From positions 62,001 through 126,000 of the forward strand of contig JAJYVD010000003.1 in the NCBI GenBank assembly GCA_021792185.1: a stretch of 64,000 nt of DNA. Reading direction: 5' to 3'. Origin of the DNA: Nitrospirota bacterium (GTDB lineage: Bacteria > Nitrospirota > Thermodesulfovibrionia > Thermodesulfovibrionales > Dissulfurispiraceae). A program made the position numbers and the translations under genes. Positions 11,223 to 19,183 of the stretch are shown here, in pieces (the stretch's first letter is position 1; every line of letters starts with the position of its first letter). Under the pieces are notes generated by a model that worked only from the letters and a program-made list of their open reading frames with translations, ran no database searches and had not been told where the DNA came from.

Positions 11223-11247
11223 GGCCGAAGGCTCGTTTAGAGCGGGA
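11223..11247 (+). repeat. Left copy of an imperfect direct repeat flanking the Fic gene
   Basis: The stretch GGCCGAAGGCTC...AGCGGGATGA just before the Fic start recurs, slightly changed, at 12352-12376 (AGCCGAAGGCTCTATAGCGG then AATGA) just after the gene; both copies follow a GAGTTCAAA-like stretch 15-45 bases upstream. The core GCCGAAGGC can form a tiny hairpin. Such paired copies can mark insertion or duplication boundaries; here the match is short and could also be a common intergenic motif of the genome. Confidence 0.4.
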
Positions 11248-12290
11248 TGAGGATGTTTAAACCTAATTTTCGGTATACGGACAAAATTGTCGGCGATCTT
11301 ACTCAGATAGCCGCAGCAAGGGAACTCGTGCTGAATTCTCCTTTTATTCCCAAATGGGAGGTCTCGCTCCGCCGGGAAGCTATTATCAAGGCTGCCCACT
11401 CATCAACGGCAATTGAAGGAAATAAACTGTCCCTCGATCAAGTCAGTGATCTCGCACAGGGCCGTGAAATTATGGCTACACGGAAAGACAGGCAGGAGGT
11501 CTTGAATTATCTCAAAGTTCTTCAGTCCATTGATAAATTGACAGACAGCAAAAAAATTACAGAAAAAGACATTCTAAAAATTCATAAAATAGTAACTAAA
11601 GATACGCTTGAAAATCCTTCTGATTGCGGCGCCTACAGGAACCGTTATGTCATAGTCGGGAACAGGCTGACAGGAGAGGTCTTTTTCAGACCGCCTTCAA
11701 ACGAAGATGTCCCAAAATTAATGAAGGCATTGGTTATGTGGCTGAATTCTACAGAAGCAAAGGCTCTTGACCCTGTTATTGAAGCCGGCATAGCTCATTA
11801 TGAATTTGTGAGAATCCATCCCTTTATAGATGGGAACGGGAGAACTGCCCGCGTCCTTGCCACGCTGATACTTTATTTGAGGGGATTTGACGCAAAACAA
11901 TTCTTCTGCCTCGATGACTATTATGATTCTGACAGGCCATCGTATTACCGCGCCCTGCAAAGTGTGAATCAGAATACCCTTGATATAACCAAATGGCTTG
12001 AATACTTTGTTGAAGGCGTGAAGGTGAGCATAGCCGCTGTTAAGGAAAGCGTTGTTCGCCTCAGCAGCGAAAGACTGAGAAAGGCTAAAAAAGGGCAGAT
12101 TGCTTTGACCGAGAGGCAGATGAAAATTGTTGAGTTCATAAATCAAAATGGAAGAATAACGAATCGCGATGTAAGGGATATGTTTAAAATCTCTGACGAG
12201 GCTGTGCGAAAGGAGATTACCAAACTCACGGAAAATGGCGTTTTAAAGAGCAAAGGTAAAGGACGGGCAGTTTATTATGTGCTTGCATAA
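11247..12290 (+). CDS. Fic family protein, class II, with C-terminal winged helix
   Basis: Fic proteins transfer AMP (or another nucleotide/phosphate moiety) to target hydroxyls. The catalytic motif HPFIDGNGRTAR lies near residues 191-202. An N-terminal inhibitory helix carries the (S/T)xxxE(G/N) motif as STAIEGN near residues 53-59, so the protein is autoinhibited (class II). The last 60 residues form a winged helix (NRDVRDMFKISDEAVRKEI). Length 347 is typical of this widespread architecture. ATG at 11253 is an alternative start. It follows hsdR by 193 bases. A short sequence copy flanks the gene on both sides (see repeats), suggesting it moved in as a unit. Confidence 0.88.
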   Translation: MRMFKPNFRYTDKIVGDLTQIAAARELVLNSPFIPKWEVSLRREAIIKAAHSSTAIEGNKLSLDQVSDLAQGREIMATRKDRQEVLNYLKVLQSIDKLTDSKKITEKDILKIHKIVTKDTLENPSDCGAYRNRYVIVGNRLTGEVFFRPPSNEDVPKLMKALVMWLNSTEAKALDPVIEAGIAHYEFVRIHPFIDGNGRTARVLATLILYLRGFDAKQFFCLDDYYDSDRPSYYRALQSVNQNTLDITKWLEYFVEGVKVSIAAVKESVVRLSSERLRKAKKGQIALTERQMKIVEFINQNGRITNRDVRDMFKISDEAVRKEITKLTENGVLKSKGKGRAVYYVLA

Positions 12291-12292
12291 TA

Positions 12293-12327
12293 GTTGGCGA
12301 TTAGGTTGGCGATTAGGTTGGCGATTT
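12293..12327 (+). repeat. Three tandem copies of a 12-bp unit
   Basis: The 12-mer GTTGGCGATTAG occurs at 12293-12304 and 12305-12316, with a partial third copy GTTGGCGATTT at 12317-12327, starting 2 bases after the Fic stop codon. The array is perfect apart from the last base or two, so it is probably a recent slippage product. No coding function; the rest of 12328-12442 holds only the right copy of the Fic-flanking repeat (12352-12376). Confidence 0.8.
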
Positions 12328-12442
12328 AAAAGAGAGAGTTCAAAATCCAACCAGCCGAAGGCTCTATAGCGGAATGAATACCTCAACTTACAGGAGATTG
12401 AGATTGTGCGAGGGGAAAGGGTAAACTAAGCAGGGTGAGATT

Positions 12443-12622
12443 ATGAAAAACACCGAAATATGGCTCTTCATATTCGCACTCGGGCTACTGGGCCTGAACT
12501 GGCCTCTGCTTGAGATATTCCATACGGACGCGGTGGCTTATTTATTCGTGTTCTGGCTCCTTTTTATACTCCTTATAGCATGCGGGGCTTTTAAGGCCGA
12601 AGAAAAAAGGCAAAAAAACTGA
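12443..12622 (+). CDS. Small two-helix membrane protein upstream of the SSS sensor kinase
   Basis: A 59-residue ORF starting ATG with AGGGTGAG 6-13 bases upstream. It contains two hydrophobic segments (about residues 6-22 and 31-49) joined by a short NWPLLEIFHTDA loop and ends in a charged tail. It ends 27 bases before the sensor kinase on the same strand. Small membrane subunits accompany several sodium/solute symporters (DUF485 before ActP, DUF4212 in others), so this may be an accessory subunit of the symporter-like sensory domain. That role is inference from position and topology; I do not recognise a named family. Confidence 0.65.
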   Translation: MKNTEIWLFIFALGLLGLNWPLLEIFHTDAVAYLFVFWLLFILLIACGAFKAEEKRQKN

Positions 12623-12638
12623 TTTTTTCTTTTTTGCC
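12609..12638 (+). terminator. AT-rich hairpin between small protein and sensor kinase
   Basis: GGCAAAAAA at 12609-12617 pairs with TTTTTTGCC at 12630-12638, overlapping the 3' end of the small membrane gene. The stem is weak. It may be a partial terminator or attenuator that lowers expression of the kinase relative to the small protein, or mere sequence bias. Confidence 0.3.
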
Positions 12639-12649
12639 TGAATATAGAA

Positions 12650-15601
12650 ATGTTTTTACCGTATAATCTTTTCTTTATAGTTTTGTGCTATCTCCTGCTC
12701 CTGTTCGCCGTAGCGTATTACGCGGAGCGAAAGGAGAAGGCGGGAAAGAGCATCGTCAACAATCCCTACATTTATTCCTTCTCTCTCGCGGTATACTGCA
12801 CATCATGGACGTTTTACGGAAGCGTGGGAAAGGCGGCAACATCCGGGCTTTCCTTTCTTACCATATATCTCGGCCCCACGCTCATGGCCGCCATATGGCT
12901 TGTCGTTCTTAAAAAGATAGTAAGGCTCGCAAAAACGAACAGGATAACGACCATATCCGATTTTATAGGATCGAGATACGGCAAATCCCTCTTTCTTTCC
13001 GCTTTGGTTGCGATAGTAGCCGTGGTGGGAATAGCGCCTTATGTGGGGCTGCAGATAAAGGCTATCATAAGCACCTTCGTCATTATATCGGGAGAGACTA
13101 CGGGAAGCGCCGCCGCGGGTCTTTTCATCACATTCATCCTCGGCGTATTCGCCATCATGTTCGGAGCGAGGAGGCTCGACTCTTCGGAAAGGCACGGCGG
13201 CCTTGTGTTCGCGATCGCCTTTGAATCCATAGTCAAACTGGTGGCCTTTATCACGGTCGGCATCTTTGTAACATACAATCTATTTAACGGGTTCGGCGAC
13301 ATCTTCGACAGGATAAAGAACTCCGAACATTCAATCCTGCTCTTTTTGGGCACAGGCACAGGAACCGCATATTTCGAATGGTTCGCCCTGCTCTTTCTAT
13401 CCATGATGGCCATCATGTTCCTGCCGAGACAATTCCAGATGGCCGTTGTGGAAAATTACGACGAGTCTCACATAACAAAGGCATCGTGGCTTTTCCCTTT
13501 ATATCTCTTCCTTATAAACATCTTCGTCTTGCCCATAGCCTTCGGCGGGCTTCTGCTGGGAGGCAGCGAAAAAATGGCGGATTACTTTGTCCTCACCCTG
13601 CCCCTGAATCACGGAGAACGTTATCTCTCGCTCTTTGCGTTTATCGGAGGTTTTTCCGCAGCAACCGGAATGGTCATAGTGGAATCATTAGCCCTAAGCA
13701 CTATGGTTATGAACAGCATCATCATGCCTGCCTTAATAAACTTTCATGACGCCCCTAAATTCCCGGCGGCGGTGCTCAATATAAAGCGGCTCGTGATACT
13801 GGGGGTAGTCTTTTTAGGCTATCTCTTCGCCACCTCCATAGGCGAATTTTACAGCCTTGTTGACATGGGGCTTAAATCATTTGAAGCGGTGACCCTTTTC
13901 GCGCCCGCGTTCCTTCTGGGGCTTTACTGGAAAAGAGGCACTAAGGCAGGCGCGATAGCAGGGCTTATGGCGGGATTCGGCATATGGTTTTACACTCTCA
14001 TCATACCGGCCATGACCAAGGCCGGACTTATCGACAGTTCCGGCATAATAGGAATCCTTATCAATTCGGAAATGCTTAACCCGAACAGCCTCTTCGGCAT
14101 TAAGGGCCTCGGCAAGTGGGGGCATTCCCTCTTCTGGAGCCTGTCCTTCAACCTGATGTTTTATATAGGCGTCTCCGTATTTACACGGCAGTCAAAAGAA
14201 GAGGAGATACAGTCCCTCATATTCGTGGAATCCTACGAAAACGTCAGGGAGCTTACCTTAAGCAGTTCTTATACTGTAGGCGATATCGAAAATATCCTCG
14301 CGCAGTACCTCGGCAGGCAGGAGGCGCGCGACGCGATAGGAAATTTTTTATCAAAGAAGATCAAAAAACGGGACGAGCTTGCGGCAAAGGAGCTTTTCGA
14401 ACTGAGGAACGAGGCCGAAAAAATACTTGCCGGGGCCATCGGCTCTTCCATAGCCGCCATTATCTTTGAGGACAAACTCGTGCTGACAGAGAAGGAAAGG
14501 GGAGAACTCTCCGAATCCATCAAACACATAACCGCAAGTCTTCGGCTTTCGCGGCAGGAGCTGGCTGACGCAAACAGGCAGCTTTCGTATCTAAAGGAAT
14601 TCAGCGAGAATATCATTGAAAGCGCGCCGGTCGGCATCGCGACAATCGACGCCCAATTAAAGGTCAAATACTGGAATAAGGGGATAGAGACCATTACCGG
14701 CATTAAAAAACCGGACGCATTCAACAACTCGATAGTGCTCCTGCTGCCGTGGATACCCGGCGACATATTACTGCAAAACGAGCAGAAAGAAATATCTTTC
14801 GAGACGCCGGAACGCCGGACATTCAAAATAAACATAAGCCCGTTCAAAGACCCGTCAGGAGGTTTTGTCTTTATCCTCGAAGATATAACCGAGAATAAAA
14901 AAATGGAGGAACAGCTTCTTCAGGCCTCGAAACTCGCCAGCATAGGCAAATTGACCGCGGGCATATCGCATGAAATAGGCAACCCTCTCGCTTCAATATC
15001 GTCTCTCGTGCAGGAACTGGATTCGCTGGACATGAAATCACCCCAGGGTATAGACTTTACCGAAAAATCCCTCCAGACAATCAACAACCACATAGAGAGG
15101 ATCGCACGCATAGTGCGGAGCCTCGGAGACTTCGCGAGAGTGGCGTCGGCCGAGAAGAAAGTCTGCAACATCGCGGAAATCCTCGACCGCACCATCACAC
15201 TCGTGAAGTACGATAAACGCTTCAAGAACATCAATCTCGTTACGGAAATAGAGGGCGCTCCTGAACTGTACGTCAACCCCGACCAGATACAACAGGTATT
15301 TTTAAATCTGATGCTTAATGCCCTAGATGCGATGCCGGGCGGAGGAGATCTCGGGATCTCGATGAAGTCAAACAATTCATTCGTTGAGATAGCGTTTTCA
15401 GATACAGGGGCCGGGATAGAGGAATCCGTGCTTGACAGGATATTCGACCCGTTTTTTACAACAAAGCCTTTTGGGAAAGGCACAGGGCTGGGCCTGAGTA
15501 TATGTTATGGTATAATCAGGGAACACAATGGTACGATTACAGTCACGAGCAAGAAGAACAAAGGCACGACCTTTACGATTAAGTTACAGGTGAGCGCGTA
15601 A
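12650..15601 (+). CDS. Hybrid SSS-transporter sensor histidine kinase (CbrA/CrbS-like)
   Basis: A 983-residue sensor. Residues 1-500 form a sodium:solute symporter fold with many membrane helices, followed by a linker, a PAS domain (about 640-755), a HisKA domain with phosphoacceptor His774 in ISHEIGNPLA, and an ATPase domain with N-box near 890 and GTGLGLSI near 946. CbrA and CrbS of gamma-proteobacteria share this layout and control carbon use, CrbS the acetate switch. The stop TAA overlaps the next start (TAATG), coupling it to the receiver protein. The symporter part may transport or only sense its ligand. The downstream cluster points to acetate or a related carboxylate (inference). Confidence 0.92.
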   Translation: MFLPYNLFFIVLCYLLLLFAVAYYAERKEKAGKSIVNNPYIYSFSLAVYCTSWTFYGSVGKAATSGLSFLTIYLGPTLMAAIWLVVLKKIVRLAKTNRITTISDFIGSRYGKSLFLSALVAIVAVVGIAPYVGLQIKAIISTFVIISGETTGSAAAGLFITFILGVFAIMFGARRLDSSERHGGLVFAIAFESIVKLVAFITVGIFVTYNLFNGFGDIFDRIKNSEHSILLFLGTGTGTAYFEWFALLFLSMMAIMFLPRQFQMAVVENYDESHITKASWLFPLYLFLINIFVLPIAFGGLLLGGSEKMADYFVLTLPLNHGERYLSLFAFIGGFSAATGMVIVESLALSTMVMNSIIMPALINFHDAPKFPAAVLNIKRLVILGVVFLGYLFATSIGEFYSLVDMGLKSFEAVTLFAPAFLLGLYWKRGTKAGAIAGLMAGFGIWFYTLIIPAMTKAGLIDSSGIIGILINSEMLNPNSLFGIKGLGKWGHSLFWSLSFNLMFYIGVSVFTRQSKEEEIQSLIFVESYENVRELTLSSSYTVGDIENILAQYLGRQEARDAIGNFLSKKIKKRDELAAKELFELRNEAEKILAGAIGSSIAAIIFEDKLVLTEKERGELSESIKHITASLRLSRQELADANRQLSYLKEFSENIIESAPVGIATIDAQLKVKYWNKGIETITGIKKPDAFNNSIVLLLPWIPGDILLQNEQKEISFETPERRTFKINISPFKDPSGGFVFILEDITENKKMEEQLLQASKLASIGKLTAGISHEIGNPLASISSLVQELDSLDMKSPQGIDFTEKSLQTINNHIERIARIVRSLGDFARVASAEKKVCNIAEILDRTITLVKYDKRFKNINLVTEIEGAPELYVNPDQIQQVFLNLMLNALDAMPGGGDLGISMKSNNSFVEIAFSDTGAGIEESVLDRIFDPFFTTKPFGKGTGLGLSICYGIIREHNGTITVTSKKNKGTTFTIKLQVSA

Positions 15602-15963
15602 TGAAAGAGAGATTGCTTATAGTTGAAGATGAGGATACCCTTTGTGAATCCCTGCAAAGGGTATTTATCAGGGAAGGCTACGAGGTTGATATAGCTGAGA
15701 GTGCCGAGTCTGCTTTCACTTGCCTGGAGAAAAAAACCTATGATCTTATAATAACGGATATGATTCTTCCCGGCATCAGCGGCATCGAGCTTCTCAAGAA
15801 GTACAGGGAGAAGAATCCGTCCCAGAAGGTGATAATAATGACGGCGTACGCGTCCCTCGAAACTGCTGTCGAGGCAATAAAGGCAGGGGCGTGCGATTTT
15901 GTATTTAAGCCTATTGTTCATGATGACATAAAACTTGTCGTCAGAAAAGCGCTAAAGAAATAA
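15601..15963 (+). CDS. Stand-alone response regulator receiver domain
   Basis: A 120-residue CheY-like receiver with the acidic pair Glu9-Asp10, phospho-acceptor Asp53 (LIITDMILPG), the conserved Thr (MTAY) and Lys (FKPI). No output domain. It is clearly paralogous to the receiver of the next gene: both begin with a near-identical LLIVEDE and share LIITDxILPGIxGIELL. Start overlaps the kinase stop by one base. It may be a phosphate sink or an intermediate for the kinase, or the product of a duplication. Confidence 0.92.
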   Translation: MKERLLIVEDEDTLCESLQRVFIREGYEVDIAESAESAFTCLEKKTYDLIITDMILPGISGIELLKKYREKNPSQKVIIMTAYASLETAVEAIKAGACDFVFKPIVHDDIKLVVRKALKK

Positions 15964-16005
15964 GGTTATCCCTCGTTGGTTAAACATTAAGCCATAAGGG
16001 CGGAG

Positions 16006-17352
16006 ATGGCTGAAAAACTGCTAATAGTTGAAGATGAAGAAACTTTGCGCGAATCTCTCGAACGGGTTTTGGTGCGCGAGGGGTACGAGGTTGAGTCTGC
16101 TGTCAGCGCCGAGACTGCCTTAAAGATTGTTGAAGGCAGCTCCTATGATCTTATAATCACAGACATAATCCTTCCCGGGATAGACGGTATCGAACTCCTC
16201 CGAAAAATACGTGAAAGGTCACAAGATCAGGTTGTAATAATAATTACCGCTTACGGTTCCCTCGAGACCGCTGTCGAGGCCCTCAGGGCAGGGGCTTACG
16301 ATTATGTGGTTAAACCCATAATCCACGAAGAGATAAAACAGATAGTCAAAAACGCCCTTAAACAGCGGGCGCTTCAGATAGAAAATACCCTTTTAAAAAA
16401 GCAGATAGAAAGGCAATACGACTTTGGCAGGATAATAGGGGAAAGTTCCGCTATGCATAAGATACTGGCCGAGGTTAAGAAGATAGCGGACGCGCGAAGC
16501 AACGTGCTTCTGCTCGGAGAGACAGGGACAGGAAAGGAACTCATCGCGCGCGCAGTACATTTCAACAGCAACAGGGCGGATAAGCCGTTTATCCCTATAA
16601 ACTGCAGCGCTATTCCGGAAAACCTTTTAGAATCGGAACTCTTCGGCCATGTGCGCGGCGCGTTTACCGGCGCTGTAGCCTCGAAAAAAGGGCTTTTTGA
16701 AGAGGCGAACTACGGCACCGTATTCCTGGATGAGATAGGGGACCTGAGCATGGCACTTCAATCAAAACTTCTCAGGGCGCTGGAGGACCATGAGATAAGA
16801 CCGGTAGGCGGCACGCAGAGTATCAAGGTCGATATAAGGTTTATCTTCGCTACCAACAAAGATATAGATATCTCGGTAAAAGAAGGCAGGTTCAGGGAAG
16901 ACCTTTTTTACCGGATAAATGTTATAGCCATAAAACTCCCGCCTCTGCGCGAGAGGAAGGAAGACATAAAACTTCTGGTAAGGCACTTTATTCAGAAATA
17001 CTCCAATGAACTGGGTAAGACAGTAAACGATATAGACGAAGCTGCGCTGAAATATCTCACCGCCTATCATTGGCCCGGCAATATCAGGGAACTCCAGAAT
17101 ATAATCGAACGGGCGATATTGATATCGGAAAACGGCGTTATCCGCGTCGAGCATTTGCCCGAAGGCGTAAAGACCGTGGAATCTTTTCCATGCCAGACAC
17201 TCGCGGATAAGCTTTCAATCGAGGATTACACAAAGGCGTTTATCCGGAAATACCAGCATGAGTTCAACGAACAGCAGTTGGCCGACATGCTCGGCATTAC
17301 CCGCAAGTCCCTCTGGGAAAAAAGAAAGCGGTGGGGCATAAATAAAGGGTAA
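16006..17352 (+). CDS. NtrC-family sigma-54-dependent response regulator
   Basis: Activator of RpoN-dependent promoters, 448 residues. Receiver at 1-120 with Asp53; AAA+ domain from about 140 with Walker A GETGTGKE, the sigma-54 contact loop GAFTGA, Walker B FLDEIGD and an arginine-finger region; C-terminal Fis-type helix-turn-helix (EQQLADMLGITRKSLWEKRKR). It sits 42 bases after the stand-alone receiver and should be the output of the SSS kinase. A good -24/-12 promoter lies 1.8 kb downstream before the acetate cluster and is a likely target. Confidence 0.95.
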   Translation: MAEKLLIVEDEETLRESLERVLVREGYEVESAVSAETALKIVEGSSYDLIITDIILPGIDGIELLRKIRERSQDQVVIIITAYGSLETAVEALRAGAYDYVVKPIIHEEIKQIVKNALKQRALQIENTLLKKQIERQYDFGRIIGESSAMHKILAEVKKIADARSNVLLLGETGTGKELIARAVHFNSNRADKPFIPINCSAIPENLLESELFGHVRGAFTGAVASKKGLFEEANYGTVFLDEIGDLSMALQSKLLRALEDHEIRPVGGTQSIKVDIRFIFATNKDIDISVKEGRFREDLFYRINVIAIKLPPLRERKEDIKLLVRHFIQKYSNELGKTVNDIDEAALKYLTAYHWPGNIRELQNIIERAILISENGVIRVEHLPEGVKTVESFPCQTLADKLSIEDYTKAFIRKYQHEFNEQQLADMLGITRKSLWEKRKRWGINKG

Positions 17353-17373
17353 AATAAAGATAAGGAGTCAAAA

Positions 17374-17646
17374 GTGAATATACTGGTGCGAAATCTACAT
17401 AGGGGAGTAACTGAAAATGACCTGTTGCAGTTGTTCAAGCCTTTCGGAACCATAAAGTCGCATAACATAGTCATCGACCAATCAACCGGCAAATCAAAGG
17501 GCTTCGGGTTTGTTGATATGCCTGATAATTCCGAAGCCGCGGCAGCTATAAAGGCGCTCGACGGCAAACTTATCCGCGGATTAAAGATAAGGGTAAAAGC
17601 CAGCAATGCCCGCAGTTTCAAAAACACAGCGAACAAACGGAAATGA
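17374..17646 (+). CDS. RNA recognition motif (RRM) protein
   Basis: Single-RRM protein of 90 residues: RNP2 ILVRNL at residues 2-7 and RNP1 KGFGFVDM near 46-53. The GTG start is fixed by an AAGGAG site 7 bases upstream. Small bacterial RRM proteins of this kind occur in cyanobacteria and many delta/Nitrospirota-like genomes, often cold- or stress-responsive; RNA targets are unknown. It follows the sigma-54 regulator by 21 bases and might be co-transcribed with it. Full length for the family. Confidence 0.9.
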   Translation: MNILVRNLHRGVTENDLLQLFKPFGTIKSHNIVIDQSTGKSKGFGFVDMPDNSEAAAAIKALDGKLIRGLKIRVKASNARSFKNTANKRK

Positions 17647-17797
17647 GTTGGAGAAGAAAGTAGGATTTCTGAGAAAAGGGGGGATAATATTAAAAAATGA
17701 AGTGGAAGAAGAAAAGAAATAAACCTTATTGGATTTTCGCTACAAGCATGCTATACGGTTTATTTTAGGCATTATCTAATGTTAAGGAGCAAATATT

Positions 17798-18314
17798 ATG
17801 CAAAATAAATATCCTGTCGAAGAGGTTTTCGTAACTGAGGGGGTACCAGAATACACTTTCGTAAAACCTTCAAATTACAACGAAGTACTTGTTGACATCA
17901 GGAGAGCTGGAAAACCTGTTATTATTGAAGGTCAGTGATCTTGCAAGATGTATTGCAGAGCAACTTGAAACTTTGGATACTACTGTGTTTTTTGACGAGT
18001 ATTTTGAAACAAACTTTTTAGGAAAAACTTGGTCTAAGGAATTCAAACGTATTTTTTCGGAAGATAGCAGGTTAGTGATCTGCTTATTGGATTCCAACCA
18101 TCTTGAGAAAATCTGGCCAACATTCGAACGAGAATGTTTCCAACCACGAGTAGACGAAGAAGCAGTAATTCCTATATATTTAGATGATACAAAGTTTCCT
18201 GGTATCCCCATCGATATAATTGGGATAAAGTTCACTTGGGATGCAACTGATCCAGAATGGGTAAACAAGGTAACTGATGAAATAATTTTTAAAGTCATTG
18301 ACAGATTAGATTGA
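17798..18314 (+). pseudogene. Broken NTPase-TIR gene (NLR/STAND-like defence protein remnant)
   Basis: Two pieces of one former gene. Piece 1 starts at ATG 17798 after an AAGGAG ribosome site and encodes 46 residues ending ...RRAGKPVIIEGQ-stop, which looks like the lead-in to a P-loop (expected IIEGxSGxGKTT). Piece 2, in another frame from about 17931 to 18314, encodes a TIR domain (VFFDEYFETNFLGKTW..., LVICLLDSNHLEKIWP, a probable catalytic Glu in FERECF, then IPIYLDDTKFPGIP). The P-loop, the rest of the NTPase and the TIR N-terminus are gone, so a large internal deletion plus frameshift is the simplest reading. Intact relatives combine an ATPase with a C-terminal TIR NADase and act in anti-phage defence. 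Confidence 0.7.
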
Positions 18315-18445
18315 AGTATTACAAAGCTGAACTCAGGTTTATTGGAGTTCTCTGAAGGTGGGATTTTCTTAAGCGCAAGAGAATAAAGATGTTATAATAT
18401 TTACATCAAAGCGCAGGGATGCGATTCTATTTTGTGGAGGTAAAA

Positions 18446-18655
18446 ATGCAGAAAACCTTACCTGCTGAATTAAAGAAGATAAGCAGAGACAGAATCAGAT
18501 TTGAAATTACAAAAGACAACTATGAGTCATTCTGCAATGCCGTGGGCCTTTATAAAAAAGAATTTATCGAGTCCTTGAAAAAATCCGAGGCAGACCACCG
18601 GGCAGGCCGTATAACAAAGAGAAAATTTCTTCTGGAAATTTGCGAAAACGCATGA
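18446..18655 (+). CDS. Probable antitoxin of a RelE-like pair
   Basis: A 69-residue charged protein (MQKTLPAELKKISRDR...) that I do not assign to a named family. The ATG at 18446 is preferred over 18419 because a strong GGAGG site lies 6 bases upstream. A TATAAT-like -10 occurs near 18392. Its stop overlaps the toxin start as ATGA, the standard antitoxin-toxin layout, so its role as antitoxin is inferred from position, size and charge. Confidence 0.65.
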   Translation: MQKTLPAELKKISRDRIRFEITKDNYESFCNAVGLYKKEFIESLKKSEADHRAGRITKRKFLLEICENA

Positions 18656-18930
18656 TAGAAATTTATACAACTGCTACGTTCGATGAGCTTTTTCTTAAGC
18701 TTCCTCCTAAAATCCAGACAAAAGCGGATGAAAAAACAAGGCTGTTTAAAGAAAATCCATTTAACCCTATCTTGCGTACCGAGAAACTTCATCCTAAAGG
18801 ACATGATGTTTGGAGTTTCAGAATTGATATACATTATCGGATTGTATTTAAATTCACAAGAAAAGATACAGCCGAGTTCCGCTTTATAGGGCATCATAAT
18901 AATATTTACGACTATAACATATTCGATTAG
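18652..18930 (+). CDS. RelE/ParE superfamily toxin
   Basis: About 92 residues from ATG 18652 (MIEIYTTATFDELF). The fold signature is visible: a helical N-terminal half (LPPKIQTKADEKTRLFKENP), then HPKGHDVWSFRIDIHYRIVFKF and the C-terminal FRFIGHHNNIYD with His residues near the end, as in mRNA-interferase type RelE/YoeB-like toxins. The ATGA overlap with the upstream gene means translational coupling. A tiny mobile TA module next to a dead TIR gene, probably part of the same accessory patch. Confidence 0.82.
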   Translation: MIEIYTTATFDELFLKLPPKIQTKADEKTRLFKENPFNPILRTEKLHPKGHDVWSFRIDIHYRIVFKFTRKDTAEFRFIGHHNNIYDYNIFD

Positions 18931-19080
18931 TTCATCTATTATTCACATCAGTAACACCCCTTCTGTACGCTTCATGGTCAATCCGCTGCCGATTACAAAC
19001 TCCTTAATATTTATATCTATTTCGAACCGCTACATTAGGTAACATCCGCAAAATAATCATTACTTTTCGTTACAAAATTG

Positions 19081-19095
19081 TAGCCGATACGGCTA
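19081..19095. promoter_or_regulatory. Dyad TAGCC-N5-GGCTA upstream of the sigma-54 promoter
   Basis: A perfect 5+5 inverted repeat (TAGCC gatac GGCTA) centred about 50 bases upstream of the GG of the -24 element. NtrC-type activators bind dyads upstream of their promoters, usually 80-150 bases from the transcription start, so this one is close but possible. No stronger dyad was noticed in 18931-19137, which otherwise holds no gene. Confidence 0.3.
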
Positions 19096-19137
19096 TATCA
19101 TCCGCACAACTCATTGTTTTTAAAATTATTATCAGGC

Positions 19138-19152
19138 TGGTATTTTATTTGC
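19138..19152 (+). promoter_or_regulatory. Sigma-54 (RpoN) -24/-12 promoter
   Basis: CTGG-TATTTTATTT-GCT has GG at 19139-19140 and GC at 19151-19152 with exactly 10 bases between, the invariant sigma-54 spacing, plus the TTGC of the -12 element. It matches 10 of 13 fixed consensus positions. The expected start site near 19164 leaves a 20-base leader that just includes the AAGGGGAGA ribosome site of the DUF294 gene. A sigma-54 activator gene lies 1.8 kb upstream. Confidence 0.7.
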
Positions 19153-19183
19153 TATTTATTTTCATTAAGGGGAGAGAAGGCTA

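Noticed and set aside
11156-11260. 34-codon ORF upstream of the Fic gene
   Set aside because: No ribosome site of note and it overlaps the repeat copy; likely chance.
14269-15483. Minus-strand frames of 187-192 codons opposite the sensor kinase
   Set aside because: The plus-strand kinase explains the region fully; the antisense peptides show no known pattern.
17697-17768. 23-codon ORF (MKWKKKRNKPYW...)
   Set aside because: Too short, no convincing ribosome site and no known counterpart.
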